Source of the DNA: JACVRW01 sp963764665
GTDB taxonomy: Bacteria > Actinomycetota > Thermoleophilia > Solirubrobacterales > Thermoleophilaceae
Assembly (NCBI GenBank): GCA_963764665.1
Contig: CAVXTL010000022.1
Span: forward strand, 62,001 to 126,000
Length of the DNA: 64,000 nt
Direction: 5' to 3'
Made by a program: the position numbers and the translations under genes. The notes under the pieces were generated by a model that ran no database searches, had not been told where the DNA came from, and was given only the letters and a program-made list of their open reading frames with translations. Below, piece by piece: positions 1 to 9,302 of the stretch (position 1 is its first letter; each line of letters starts with the position of its first letter).

Positions 1-458
1 GAGGTGCTGACCGAGCTCGGCGCCGAGCGGGAGATCACGCTCGCCGACCTTCCGCTGAAGAGCCATGAGCGGCTGTTCCGGGAGCGCGTGCCGCTGCCCG
101 AGGAGGCCCGGGCGAAGATCCAGCTCTCGGATGAATGGCGCTACGCGGCGCTGGCCGAGGCCGTGGAGGCCTGGGGCTTCCGGCGCGAGCAGGGCACCGG
201 CGAGGCGCTGTCACGCCCGGACGTGGCCGAGGCATGGTTCCGAGAGGAGTACGAGCCGGTGGTGGAGATGCTCCGGGAAGCCGATCTCGCCCAGAAGGGC
301 ACCGCCACCGAGACGTACATGCGCGTCTCCCACCTCCGCTACCTGATCCTGCGCACCCACGACTGGGACGACAGCGTGATCGGGCGCCTGCGCGAGGAGC
401 TCGACCGCCCCAGCTGGGACGAGGACACGATGGTGAAGCGGCTCCGGAAGGAGCTGCG

Positions 459-462
<4 letters not shown>
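1..462 (+). CDS. C-terminal part of an unidentified protein (5' end outside window)
   Basis: The frame is open from the first base and ends at TAG 460-462, so the true start lies upstream of the window. The roughly 153 visible residues are charged and mostly helical, with no signal peptide or membrane segment. Phrases such as 'LSDEWRYAALAEAVEAWGFR' and 'WFREEYEPVVEMLREADL' recall the C-terminal region of an actinobacterial family often labelled ParB-like, in which an N-terminal ParB/sulfiredoxin-type domain would precede this part. That domain is not in view, so the assignment rests on memory of the family and is weak. Its stop codon shares CTAG (459-462) with the stop of the convergent ABC ATPase gene. 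Confidence 0.6.
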
Positions 463-1691
<1,229 letters not shown>

Positions 1692-1703
1692 CGGGTACCT
1701 CCT

Positions 1704-2531
1704 TTATCCCTTCACCGCGCCGGCGGTGAGGCCCGCGACGATTCGGCGCTGGAAGATCAGAACCATGATGATGATCGGGACGGTGACCACGACGGCCGCC
1801 GCGGCGATCGCACCGATCGGCTGCGTGAACTGCGACGCCCCGGTGAAGAAGGCGAGCGCCGCCGGGACTGTCCGGGCGTTGTCGGTCGAGGTCAACGTGT
1901 TGGCGAAGATGAAGTCGTTCCAGGCGAAGATGAACACGAGGATCGCCGCGGTGAACACGCCGGGCGCCGCGAGCGGGACGATGATCTTCCGGAACGCCTG
2001 GAAGGGCGTGGCCCCGTCCACCTGGGCCGCCTGCTCGAGCTCCCAGGGGATCTCCCGGAAGAACGCCGAGAGCGTGTAGATCGCAAGCGGCAGGGTGAAG
2101 GTCATGTAGGGGATGATCAGCCCGAGCCAGGTGTCGTAGAGCCCGATCGCCCGCCACATGTCGAAGAGCGAGCCGACGATCGAGATCGGCGGGAACATCG
2201 CCACGGCCAGGGCGCCGGAGAGGATCAGCGTCTTGCCGGTGAACTCGAGGCGCGAGGTGGCGTAGGCCGCCATCGCGGCGAGCACGATCGAGATCAGCGT
2301 CGCGATGGCCGCGATGCCGAGCGAGTTGATCAGAGCCGCGATGAACATGTCGTCCTTGAAGATCACCTCGTAGTTCTCGAAGGAGATGCCCGAGTAGAAC
2401 TTGCGGTCCGCCACCTGCTCCGGGGTCTTCAGCGAGAGCGTGGTGATCCACGCCACCGGGATCAGTGCGTAGAGCAGCACCACCAGGATCCCGATTCCCC
2501 ACATCAGCCGCTCGCGGTTGGTGTGCTCCAC
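1704..2531 (-). CDS. Carbohydrate ABC transporter permease, MalG type
   Basis: A 275-residue integral membrane permease with about six transmembrane segments, one of the two channel subunits of the sugar importer. The cytoplasmic EAA loop that docks onto the ATPase is visible as 'EQAAQVDGATPFQAFRKI'. Length and ending match the MalG family (binding-protein-dependent transport, inner membrane component). It starts one base after the end of the MalF-type permease, and a 12-base gap separates it from the ATPase. Substrate cannot be read from the permease itself; the glucosidase at the head of the operon suggests an alpha-linked di- or oligosaccharide. Confidence 0.93.
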   Translation of the reverse strand: MEHTNRERLMWGIGILVVLLYALIPVAWITTLSLKTPEQVADRKFYSGISFENYEVIFKDDMFIAALINSLGIAAIATLISIVLAAMAAYATSRLEFTGKTLILSGALAVAMFPPISIVGSLFDMWRAIGLYDTWLGLIIPYMTFTLPLAIYTLSAFFREIPWELEQAAQVDGATPFQAFRKIIVPLAAPGVFTAAILVFIFAWNDFIFANTLTSTDNARTVPAALAFFTGASQFTQPIGAIAAAAVVVTVPIIIMVLIFQRRIVAGLTAGAVKG

Positions 2532-2532
2532 C

Positions 2533-3480
2533 TCAGACCTCCCCTCGCTGCTGCGCCGTGCTCGTGCCGAGCGCCTTCACGAAGAAGACGGCGATGAGGA
2601 TCACGCACAGGAAGATCAGGATCGATATGGCCGATCCGAGTCCCAGGTTCCCGCGGTTGATCAGGACGTTGTAGCCCAGGATCGACACGCTCTCGGTGCC
2701 GAGCGCACCCCCGGGTTGGATGATGTAGATGTTGTCGAAGATCCGGAACGCGTCGAGCGTGCGGAACAGGAGGGCCACGAGAATCGCCGGCTTCATCAGC
2801 GGCAGCGTGATGCGGAAGAAGCGCTGGGTGACGCTCGCGCCGTCGACCTTGGCCGCCTCGTGCAGCTCGTCGGGAACGAGCGAGAGCCCCGCCAGGAGGA
2901 GCAGCGCCATGAACGGGGTCGTCTTCCAGACCTCGGCCAGGATGATCACGACCAGGGAGCCGTTCTTGGTATTGAGCGGCTGGGCGTCGTCCGCGATCAG
3001 CGGCAGCCCCGCTACGAATCCGCTGGTCGGGTCGAACGCGTACTTCCAAGCGAAGGCCGCGACCACGGTGACGATCCCGTAGGGGATCAGGATCGCGGCG
3101 CGCACCGGCCCGCGTCCGAAGATCGCCCGGTGCATCACGAGCGCGATCGCCATGCCGAGCACCAGCTCGATCGCCACCGACGCGATCGTGATGATCAGCG
3201 TCGTGGCCACGTCCGACCACCACGTGGTCGAGGTCAGCACGTCGCCGTAGTTCGCGAAACCGACGAACTCCTTGTCGTCCGGGAAACGCAGGTCGAACTT
3301 CTGGAGCGACAGGTAGAACGCGTAGCCGATCGGATAGCCCGTCACGATCAGCATCGCGATCACCGCCGGGGCGCAGAGCAGCCAGGCGAGCTTGCGCTCC
3401 GCCTTCGCGCGGTCGGTGATGCCCTTCTTCTTCGGGGCCGGAGCGGGCGCGGTCTGCGTGGTGGCGGCGCCGGCCTCCAT
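2533..3480 (-). CDS. Carbohydrate ABC transporter permease, MalF type
   Basis: A 315-residue membrane permease pairing with the MalG-type subunit. It opens with a short hydrophilic, Ala/Pro-rich cytoplasmic tail ending in a Lys/Arg cluster, then about six membrane segments. The EAA loop reads 'EAAKVDGASVTQRFFRI'. It lacks the large second periplasmic loop of E. coli MalF, as is usual in actinobacterial relatives. Its ATG overlaps the stop codon of the binding-protein gene by one base, which indicates co-transcription. It delivers sugar from the lipoprotein binding protein into the cytoplasm. Confidence 0.93.
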   Translation of the reverse strand: MEAGAATTQTAPAPAPKKKGITDRAKAERKLAWLLCAPAVIAMLIVTGYPIGYAFYLSLQKFDLRFPDDKEFVGFANYGDVLTSTTWWSDVATTLIITIASVAIELVLGMAIALVMHRAIFGRGPVRAAILIPYGIVTVVAAFAWKYAFDPTSGFVAGLPLIADDAQPLNTKNGSLVVIILAEVWKTTPFMALLLLAGLSLVPDELHEAAKVDGASVTQRFFRITLPLMKPAILVALLFRTLDAFRIFDNIYIIQPGGALGTESVSILGYNVLINRGNLGLGSAISILIFLCVILIAVFFVKALGTSTAQQRGEV

Positions 3481-4700
3481 CAGAAGATCTTCCCCTCGGC
3501 CGCCTTCTCCATCCGGTCGCGCAGCTTGTCCACGATGCCGTCGGGGTCAACCTTGTCGGGCGGGTGGAAGGTCTTCTGGATGGCGAGCGAGATGTCGCTG
3601 TACGCCGGCGTCACGGGCCGCGGCGCGGCCGCCTCGATCGACTCCCGGAGGAGATCGGCGAACGGGTAGGCCTTCTGCACCTTGGGCGTGTCGTAGACCG
3701 CCTCCGTGGTGGGAGGCAAGCCGCCCAGCTCGGCCGCGATCGCCTGGTGGTCCTCGTTCGCCAGGCACTCGGCGGCCTCGAACGCCAGGTCAGGCTTCTC
3801 CGAGTAGGACGACACGCCGATGTTGATGCCCCCGAGCGGGGGACGGCTCGGCTCGCCGGCGTCCGTCCGCGGATAGCGCGCCCAGCCCATGTTCTTCTGG
3901 AACTCCTCGCTCACGTCCCCGGCGCTCGGGTAGACGAAGGGATAGTTCACCTGGTAGTCGGAGCGCCCCGACTCGAAGCCCTGGCGCGCCTGGTCCTCGG
4001 CGTTGGTGGACATGCCGGGCGGCGCGGCCGGGGACTTGGCGAGCTTGCTCTCGATCTCGGCCGCCCGCTTGGCGGTGTCGTCAACCTTCACGTCGCCGTT
4101 CTGGTCGACGATCTGGCCGCCGGCGCCCGCGATCAGCGAGTTGATCCAGACGGTGAGACCCTCGTACTGGCGCGCCTGCACCTCGACCGCGGTGCCCTTC
4201 TCCACGGCGTCGTCGATCATTTCGTCCCAGGTGAAGTCCTCCGGCGGCGCGTCCACGCGGTCCTTGCGGTACCAGAGCAGCTGAGTGTTGCTGGTGAAGG
4301 GGATCGCCCAGACCTTGCCCTTGTACTCCACCGTCTTGAGCGGGCCCTCGAGCTTGCCCTCCTCGGCCACGCTGCGGCGCTCGCCCTCCCAGGGCAGGAT
4401 CCAGCCGGCCTCCGCTAGCTCGGCGGTCCAGATCACGTCCATGCCGACCAGGTCGATGCTCTCGTCCTCGGCCGCGAGCCGGCGCACGATCAGCTCGCGC
4501 TGCTGGTTCGCGTCGGTCGGGAGCTTCACGTAGTTGATGTCGTAACGGCCACCGGCCTGCTTGTTGCAGTCCTCCACGGCCGCGTCGTAGGCACCGCCCG
4601 GCTCGTTGAAGACGTACCAGTTGATGGCCCGGGCGCCGCTCCCGCCCTCACCACCGCCGCCGCATGCGGCCAGCAGCGACGAGGCGAGCGTCGCGATCAC
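3480..4700 (-). CDS. Sugar ABC transporter substrate-binding lipoprotein
   Basis: An extracellular solute-binding protein of family 1 (MalE-like), 406 residues from the GTG at 4700. The N-terminus is a lipoprotein signal: a hydrophobic stretch then 'LLAACGGGG', with Cys as the lipidation site, and a Gly/Ser linker. The mature part holds typical binding-protein phrases such as 'WYRKDRVDAPPEDFTWDEM'. The GTG start leaves the signal peptide without a basic n-region and has no ribosome site. An in-frame CTG at 4724-4722 follows AGGAGAGGGA and would add LHGRHAIA, so the true protein is probably eight residues longer. It lies between the glucosidase (47-71 bases upstream) and the permeases. The ligand is unknown; an alpha-glucoside is inferred from context. 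Confidence 0.9.
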   Translation of the reverse strand: MIATLASSLLAACGGGGEGGSGARAINWYVFNEPGGAYDAAVEDCNKQAGGRYDINYVKLPTDANQQRELIVRRLAAEDESIDLVGMDVIWTAELAEAGWILPWEGERRSVAEEGKLEGPLKTVEYKGKVWAIPFTSNTQLLWYRKDRVDAPPEDFTWDEMIDDAVEKGTAVEVQARQYEGLTVWINSLIAGAGGQIVDQNGDVKVDDTAKRAAEIESKLAKSPAAPPGMSTNAEDQARQGFESGRSDYQVNYPFVYPSAGDVSEEFQKNMGWARYPRTDAGEPSRPPLGGINIGVSSYSEKPDLAFEAAECLANEDHQAIAAELGGLPPTTEAVYDTPKVQKAYPFADLLRESIEAAAPRPVTPAYSDISLAIQKTFHPPDKVDPDGIVDKLRDRMEKAAEGKIF

Positions 4701-4771
4701 AGCTATGGCGTGCCGTCCGTGCAGTTCTCCCTCTCCTCGAGGGCTACCTACCCTGCAAGCGGCGGGTTCAA

Positions 4772-6184
4772 TCAGTCCGAGACAACACCTGCATTCGGGG
4801 CCAGCTCACCGCCCCGAATCGCGTCCGGCGCAGTGGCCAGGAGCGGTTCGCCGAGCTCCGGGGGCGCGGGGCGGGATTCGGCGGTGGTGTTGATTGCCAC
4901 CACGCGCGCGCCGCGGCGATAGGCGATCACGCCCGGCGCAGCCTCGAGCAGCTCGAAGCCCTCGCCCAGGCCGCGGCGAAGCTCGATCAGCTCGCGCACC
5001 AGCGCCAGCGTGGACTCCGGGTCGGCACGCTGCCCCTCGACGTTGCGGCCGGCCGCGTCGAGCACCGGCAGCCAGGCCGGGCCGGTGCTGAACCCTCCGC
5101 CGGGATCCGCGTCCCACTGCATCGGGTGGCGGTAGCGGTCACGTCCGGCGCGGTCGTGACCGGACTCGCCGGGCGGGCCGTCGAGCTGGCCGATCTCGTC
5201 GCCCTGGTAGAGGAACGCCGGGCCGGGCAGCGTCAGCAGCAGCATCGCCGCCGCGCGCGCGTTCTCGGCCCCGAAGCGCGTGGCGAGCCGGCCGAAATCG
5301 TGGTTCGACATGACCCAGGCCGCCCCGGGGCGGCTCGTGGTGGCGTCGATCGCCCGGCGAAGCTGCTCCGCCTCCCACGGGGACTGGAGCAGCTCGAACG
5401 CGAAGACGGCGTCGAAGTGGTCGAGGTACGGCTGCCACTTGGCGCTCGGCAGGTAGACCTCGCCGACGAGGAACGCGTCGCTCGCGGCCGCGCGTATCCG
5501 GGCGAGCGCCTCCCCCATGTCCGGCGCGTTCCGTGAGTTCGTGAGAGCCAGCCGGGCCTCGGCCTCGCTCAGCGGCAACCCGAATGCCTCGCTTGCCGGC
5601 GGGTCATCGCGCAGCCGCGCGTCCTTCAGCAGCCTGTCGATGGCGTCGATCCGGTAGCCGTCCACGCCGCGATCGAGCCAGAACCGGAGCACGTCCTGCA
5701 TGGCGGCCACGACCTCCGGGTTGCGCCAGTCGAGGTCCGGCTGCTCGGGATAGAAGGAGTGCAGGTAGTAGCGACCGTCCAGCGGCGCCCAGGCGGACCC
5801 GCCGAACGCCGAGAGCCAGTTGTTGGGCCGCTCGGCCCAGATGTACCAGTCGGGGTGATCGCGGAACCACGGGTGCTCGATCGAGGTGTGGCAGGGAACG
5901 ATGTCGAGCAGCACCTCCAGGCCGCGCTGGTGCGCCGCTTCGACCAGCTCGTCGAAGTCGGCCAGCGTGCCGAAGACGGGATCGACGTCCCGGTAGTCCG
6001 ACACGTCGTATCCGAAGTCCGCCATCGGCGACGGATAGATCGGGGAGAGCCAGAGCGCGTCCACCCCGAGGTCCACGAGGTGGTCGAGACGCGCGCGCAC
6101 GCCCGCGAGATCCCCCACGCCGTCGCCGTCCGAGTCCTGGAAGGAGCGCGGGTAGATCTGGTAGATGACCGGGTCCGGCCGCAT
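4772..6184 (-). CDS. GH13 alpha-glucosidase / alpha-amylase family protein
   Basis: A 470-residue glycoside hydrolase family 13 enzyme, likely cytoplasmic because no signal peptide is present. It starts with the hallmark 'VIYQIYPRSFQDSDGDGVGD'. Conserved region II gives the nucleophile Asp180 in 'DGYRIDAID', region III the acid/base Glu242 in 'GEVYLP', and region IV 'SNHD' gives Asp296. The layout suits oligo-1,6-glucosidase, alpha-glucosidase or sucrose/trehalulose-type enzymes rather than large amylases; the C-terminal beta domain is short. It is the first gene of the importer operon and presumably cleaves the imported sugar. Trehalose synthase-like activity cannot be excluded, since subfamilies are hard to separate by eye. 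Confidence 0.92.
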   Translation of the reverse strand: MRPDPVIYQIYPRSFQDSDGDGVGDLAGVRARLDHLVDLGVDALWLSPIYPSPMADFGYDVSDYRDVDPVFGTLADFDELVEAAHQRGLEVLLDIVPCHTSIEHPWFRDHPDWYIWAERPNNWLSAFGGSAWAPLDGRYYLHSFYPEQPDLDWRNPEVVAAMQDVLRFWLDRGVDGYRIDAIDRLLKDARLRDDPPASEAFGLPLSEAEARLALTNSRNAPDMGEALARIRAAASDAFLVGEVYLPSAKWQPYLDHFDAVFAFELLQSPWEAEQLRRAIDATTSRPGAAWVMSNHDFGRLATRFGAENARAAAMLLLTLPGPAFLYQGDEIGQLDGPPGESGHDRAGRDRYRHPMQWDADPGGGFSTGPAWLPVLDAAGRNVEGQRADPESTLALVRELIELRRGLGEGFELLEAAPGVIAYRRGARVVAINTTAESRPAPPELGEPLLATAPDAIRGGELAPNAGVVSD

Positions 6185-6235
6185 CCGCCGGACGCTAGCC
6201 GAACGCCATCGGTGCGCCGCCCTTCCGCAAACACC

Positions 6236-6257
6236 GGGGCGCCCCGAAGGGCGCCCC
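6236..6257 (-). terminator. Hairpin terminator downstream of the PfpI-family gene
   Basis: A perfect 9-bp stem (GGGGCGCCC/GGGCGCCCC) closes a four-base loop. Read on the minus strand the loop is TTCG, the stable UUCG tetraloop. It lies 36 bases past the stop of the PfpI-family gene and just ahead of the glucosidase operon. The following tract is only weakly T-rich (GGTGTTTGC), as is common in high-GC genomes. Confidence 0.7.
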
Positions 6258-6292
6258 AGTGCGCCGGGGGATTGCGGGGACCGGCGCCTGCG

Positions 6293-6880
6293 CTAGGAGT
6301 TGCCGGTGCCCGCAGTCTGGAGAGCCTGCTCATCGTGCCGGCCCTCGCAGATTTCCTCGACCAGCTTCTCGCAGAACGCCGGCAGGTCGTCCGGCTTGCG
6401 GCTGGTCACGAAGCCACTGTCCACGTGGACCTCCTCGTCCACCCAGTTGCCGCCGGCGTTGCGGATGTCCGTCCGCAGGCTCGGCCACGACGTGAGTGTC
6501 CGATCGCGGACCACGTCGGCCTCCACGAGCGTCCACGGCCCGTGGCAGATGGCGGCCACCGGCTTGCCGGCCTCGAAGAACGCGCGGGCAAACGCCACGG
6601 CATCCTCGTCGACCCGCAGGAAGTCGGGGTTGGCCACGCCGCCGGGCAGCACGAGGCCGTCGTAGTCGCTCTCGTCGGCTGCGGCCACCACTGCGTCCAC
6701 CGCGAAGGTGTCCGCCTTGTCCATGTGGTTCACGCCCTGGATCTCGCCCTCCTCGAGGGAGATCAACTCGGGCGTGCCGCCCGCATCCTCGACGGCCTTC
6801 CACGGCTCGGTGAGCTCGACCTGCTCCACGCCGTCGGTCGCAAGGAACGCGACTCTCTTTCCTTCAAGCTTGCCTGGCAT
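6293..6880 (-). CDS. PfpI/DJ-1 family type 1 glutamine amidotransferase-like protein
   Basis: A 195-residue cytoplasmic protein of the PfpI/YhbO/YfkM branch of the DJ-1 superfamily. The nucleophile elbow is 'AICHGPW' with the catalytic Cys followed by His; an upstream Glu ('SLEEGEIQG') and the typical 'DGLVLPGGVANPD' strand-loop are present. Members are described as general stress proteins; a protease or glyoxalase/deglycase role is debated. It stands alone, with a terminator behind it and a SigB-like promoter in front, which agrees with a stress role. A Shine-Dalgarno AGGAG lies about 10 bases before the ATG. Confidence 0.92.
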   Translation of the reverse strand: MPGKLEGKRVAFLATDGVEQVELTEPWKAVEDAGGTPELISLEEGEIQGVNHMDKADTFAVDAVVAAADESDYDGLVLPGGVANPDFLRVDEDAVAFARAFFEAGKPVAAICHGPWTLVEADVVRDRTLTSWPSLRTDIRNAGGNWVDEEVHVDSGFVTSRKPDDLPAFCEKLVEEICEGRHDEQALQTAGTGNS

Positions 6881-6929
6881 CTTCTCGGTTCTCCTTCAAT
6901 GTCGAGTTCGAAGAACTCTCACTTGATGG

Positions 6930-6954
6930 GTACCGAGTCCGGGGGTGGCTAAAC
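6930..6954 (-). promoter_or_regulatory. Candidate SigB/SigF-type promoter of the PfpI-family gene
   Basis: On the minus strand, GTTTAG (6954-6949) is followed after 13 bases by CGGTAC (6935-6930). This resembles the SigB/SigF consensus GTTTAA-N12-14-GGGTAT (5/6 and 4/6). Transcription would start near 6922, about 40 bases before the ATG. A SigF-family gene lies in the same window. Confidence 0.4.
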
Positions 6955-6961
6955 GGGGATT

Positions 6962-8326
6962 TCAGAGCCGCTCGAGCACCTCGGCCGCCGCGCTCTCCCC
7001 CGAGCGCACCGCTCCGTCCATGTAGCCGTTCCACACCGTCGCGACCTCCGCGCCGGCCCAGTGCAGCGGGCCGATCGGCTCGCGCAGGGCGGGGCCGTAG
7101 TTGGTCCACGCGCCGGTGGGCATGTGGCACCCGTAGCACCCGCGCGACCACTCCTCCTCGGCCCAGAGGCGCTCCACGTAGCGTTCGGGCCGGGCCGCGC
7201 GCGGGCCGAACAGGCGGGTGAAGCAGTCGATCACGGCAGCGCGCCGCTCGTCCGCCGGCAGCCGCCCGAGGCGGCGTGCGTGGTTGCCCTCCAGGAAGCC
7301 GAGGAGCACGCCGGGCGAGCCGGCCGGCGGCGAGTTGTCGAACGTCAGCCGCACGGGTCCGACGTCGCTCGTGGCCTCGCCGGAGAGGCCCTCGGCGCGC
7401 CAGAACGGCTCGTCGTAGACGGCCATGCACTTGGCCACCGTGCCGAGCGGCATCCGCTGCGTGAGCTGATCGCGATAGCCCGGCAGCGGCGGGTCGTAGG
7501 AGACACGGCCTGCGAGCGTGGGCGCTACCGCGACGATGGCGCGGCGGGCCCGGACCTCCGCGCCGTCGGCCCGCACCACCACGCCGTCGGGGCCGTGCGC
7601 AATCGCCCTGACCGGGTGTCCCAGGAGCAGCCGCTGCTCGCCCAGCTCCTCCGCCATGCGGATCGCCACCCGCTGCGAGCCGCCGACGAAGCGGTCCTGC
7701 TGTGCGCCGCCCTCGGTGTCGAACAGCATCTGGAGGCTGCCGGCCGAGTGGATGTAGAAGAGCATGTGGAGCAGGGAGATGTCCTCGGGCTCCGCCGCCC
7801 AGACAGCCTGGATCCCCAGCTGGAGCAGGCTCCGCCCGGCCTTCGTGGCCACGTTGCGGCGCATCCAGGTGGCGGCGGTCTGGGAGTCCAGGCGCTCGGC
7901 GGCCGGGGCCTTCCAGGGCGCGTCGGTGGGCACCGAGCGGGCCAGCCGGTTGAGCCTCCGCTGCGCGCGCTCCACGTCCAGCAGCACGAGCGGGTTGATC
8001 CGCGGGATCGTGCCGCTGTAGCGCCGCAGCCTCCCGCCGTACTCGAGCACGTTCTGCCCGTGCGTGTGGGTCGGGAAAGTCTCCACACCGAGGGCGGCGG
8101 CCAGGGCGGCCAGCCGGTCCTGTGTGGGGCCGATCCACTGAGCGCCGACCTCAACCACGTTGCCCGCGCCGATGTCCTCGTTCAGCACGCGGCCGCCCAC
8201 GCGGTCGCGCGCCTCCACCACCACCACCGAGGCGCCCGCCGCCACCACGCCCCGAGCGGCGCTCAGACCGGCCAGGCCGGCCCCGATCACCGCCACGTCG
8301 GCGTCGCGGGTGAGCTGATCGGCCAT
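6962..8326 (-). CDS. FAD-dependent flavin amine oxidase
   Basis: A 454-residue flavoprotein of the amine oxidase family (monoamine oxidase/putrescine oxidase/protoporphyrinogen oxidase fold). The N-terminal FAD-binding motif is 'VIGAGLAGLSAARG', followed by the 'EARDRVGGRV' signature. Near the C-terminus 'LHWAGAEVATVWNGYMDGA' is the second FAD contact typical of monoamine oxidases. There is no signal peptide, so it is probably cytoplasmic. The substrate cannot be told from sequence; primary amines or polyamines are the usual ones. It is transcribed alone, 81 bases upstream of the PfpI-family gene on the same strand and divergent from the next membrane protein. Confidence 0.9.
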   Translation of the reverse strand: MADQLTRDADVAVIGAGLAGLSAARGVVAAGASVVVVEARDRVGGRVLNEDIGAGNVVEVGAQWIGPTQDRLAALAAALGVETFPTHTHGQNVLEYGGRLRRYSGTIPRINPLVLLDVERAQRRLNRLARSVPTDAPWKAPAAERLDSQTAATWMRRNVATKAGRSLLQLGIQAVWAAEPEDISLLHMLFYIHSAGSLQMLFDTEGGAQQDRFVGGSQRVAIRMAEELGEQRLLLGHPVRAIAHGPDGVVVRADGAEVRARRAIVAVAPTLAGRVSYDPPLPGYRDQLTQRMPLGTVAKCMAVYDEPFWRAEGLSGEATSDVGPVRLTFDNSPPAGSPGVLLGFLEGNHARRLGRLPADERRAAVIDCFTRLFGPRAARPERYVERLWAEEEWSRGCYGCHMPTGAWTNYGPALREPIGPLHWAGAEVATVWNGYMDGAVRSGESAAAEVLERL

Positions 8327-8384
8327 CGCGGCGGCACCCTACCCGCACGCGGCGCCCGCCCTCGCGCTCGCTATGTTGCGGCCA

Positions 8385-9047
8385 ATGGCTTCGCCTCCGC
8401 GCACGCGCGAGGAGGAGCGCCGGCTGAACGCGCGCACGCTCGCGATCGCGAGCGCGGCATCCGCCTCAGCCGCCGCCGTGACCTCTCAGCTCTGGATCGC
8501 CGGCACCTGGATCGCCGCGGCGGTCACTCCTCTGATCGTGGCGATCGTGAGCGAGCTGCTGCACCGCCCTACCGAGCGGATCGCTCGCGCGGTCACCTCC
8601 GACCGCCCTGCGCTTCAGCTGGACGACCCGAACGAGTCCCCCGCCCCCTCCAAGCGAGTCGACCCGGACGCCCCCGGCGCGGCGCCGGTGCGCGTGTACC
8701 GGCAACCGTCGGGCCCGTCGGGCCCGCGGCGCCGCATCGCGACCCGCGTGGTGGCGATGACCGCGCTGACCGGCCTGCTCCTCGGCGGGGTGGCGCTCAC
8801 CGTGGCCGAGCTGATCGCGGGTCAGTCGATCGGCAAGGGCGACCGCGCCACATCGCTGGTGGGCGGCAAGGCGCGCAACAAGCGGGCCTCGACCACGGAG
8901 GAGCGCACCCCCGCCCCGGCGCCTGACACGACTGAGTCGCCCGCCACGGAGCCGGAGGAGCCGCGCACCGTAACGGTCACCGTGCCCACGGAGACCACCC
9001 CCGCCCCGGCGACGACCACCCCCACGGCGCCTGAGACCGCGCCCTAG
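8385..9047 (+). CDS. Hypothetical membrane protein with Thr/Pro-rich tail
   Basis: About 220 residues from the ATG at 8385; an in-frame ATG at 8373 would add four. I do not recognise a family. An N-terminal basic stretch is followed by a hydrophobic Ala/Ile segment (roughly residues 20-60, up to two passes). A Pro-rich linker with basic residues comes next, then a second clear membrane segment ('VVAMTALTGLLLGGVALTVAEL'-like, around 125-147). The last 70 residues are low-complexity Thr/Pro/Glu-rich, as in cell-wall-spanning or disordered extracytoplasmic tails. It is divergent from the amine oxidase gene, with about 58 bases between the starts. Confidence 0.75.
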   Translation: MASPPRTREEERRLNARTLAIASAASASAAAVTSQLWIAGTWIAAAVTPLIVAIVSELLHRPTERIARAVTSDRPALQLDDPNESPAPSKRVDPDAPGAAPVRVYRQPSGPSGPRRRIATRVVAMTALTGLLLGGVALTVAELIAGQSIGKGDRATSLVGGKARNKRASTTEERTPAPAPDTTESPATEPEEPRTVTVTVPTETTPAPATTTPTAPETAP

Positions 9048-9050
9048 CGC

Positions 9051-9236
9051 TCAGGCGGCGGTTCGGCGGGCCGCGAGCGGCTGGCGGTCCTTCTGAAGCG
9101 CGCGGCAGCCCTGTCCGGCGTGGTTCCGCGTCTGCCATTCGAGCCACCAGCCCGCGTGGCGGGTCGCGGCGGCCACCCAGCCGATTCCCGCCCTCAGCGA
9201 CGGGCTGGGCCTCGCTGCCTGGAGCGTCTCGCTCAT
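9051..9236 (-). CDS. Possible small Trp-rich protein, 61 aa
   Basis: A 61-residue reading frame in an otherwise gene-free 255-base gap between two plus-strand genes. Codon third positions are about 90% G or C, as in real genes of this genome, which is the main support. The product is basic, with a central Trp-rich part ('GWVAAATRHAGWWLEWQTR') and one Cys. No ribosome site precedes the ATG. I know no family for it. It may be a real small protein or a chance frame. Confidence 0.45.
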   Translation of the reverse strand: MSETLQAARPSPSLRAGIGWVAAATRHAGWWLEWQTRNHAGQGCRALQKDRQPLAARRTAA

Positions 9237-9302
9237 CGGGCGCTAGATACCCGGGCAGAACCCCGTTCAAAACCGGGTGAGAGCCTGCGACCATCTCCGC
9301 AG

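Noticed and set aside
8373..8385. Start of the Thr/Pro-rich membrane protein at 8373
   Set aside because: The ATG at 8385 gives the same protein without four extra residues; neither has a clear ribosome site, so the shorter form was chosen.
9249..9302. A metal riboswitch ahead of the cation efflux gene
   Set aside because: Only one 6-bp stem is visible; the conserved core of the yybP-ykoY or NiCo classes is not recognised.
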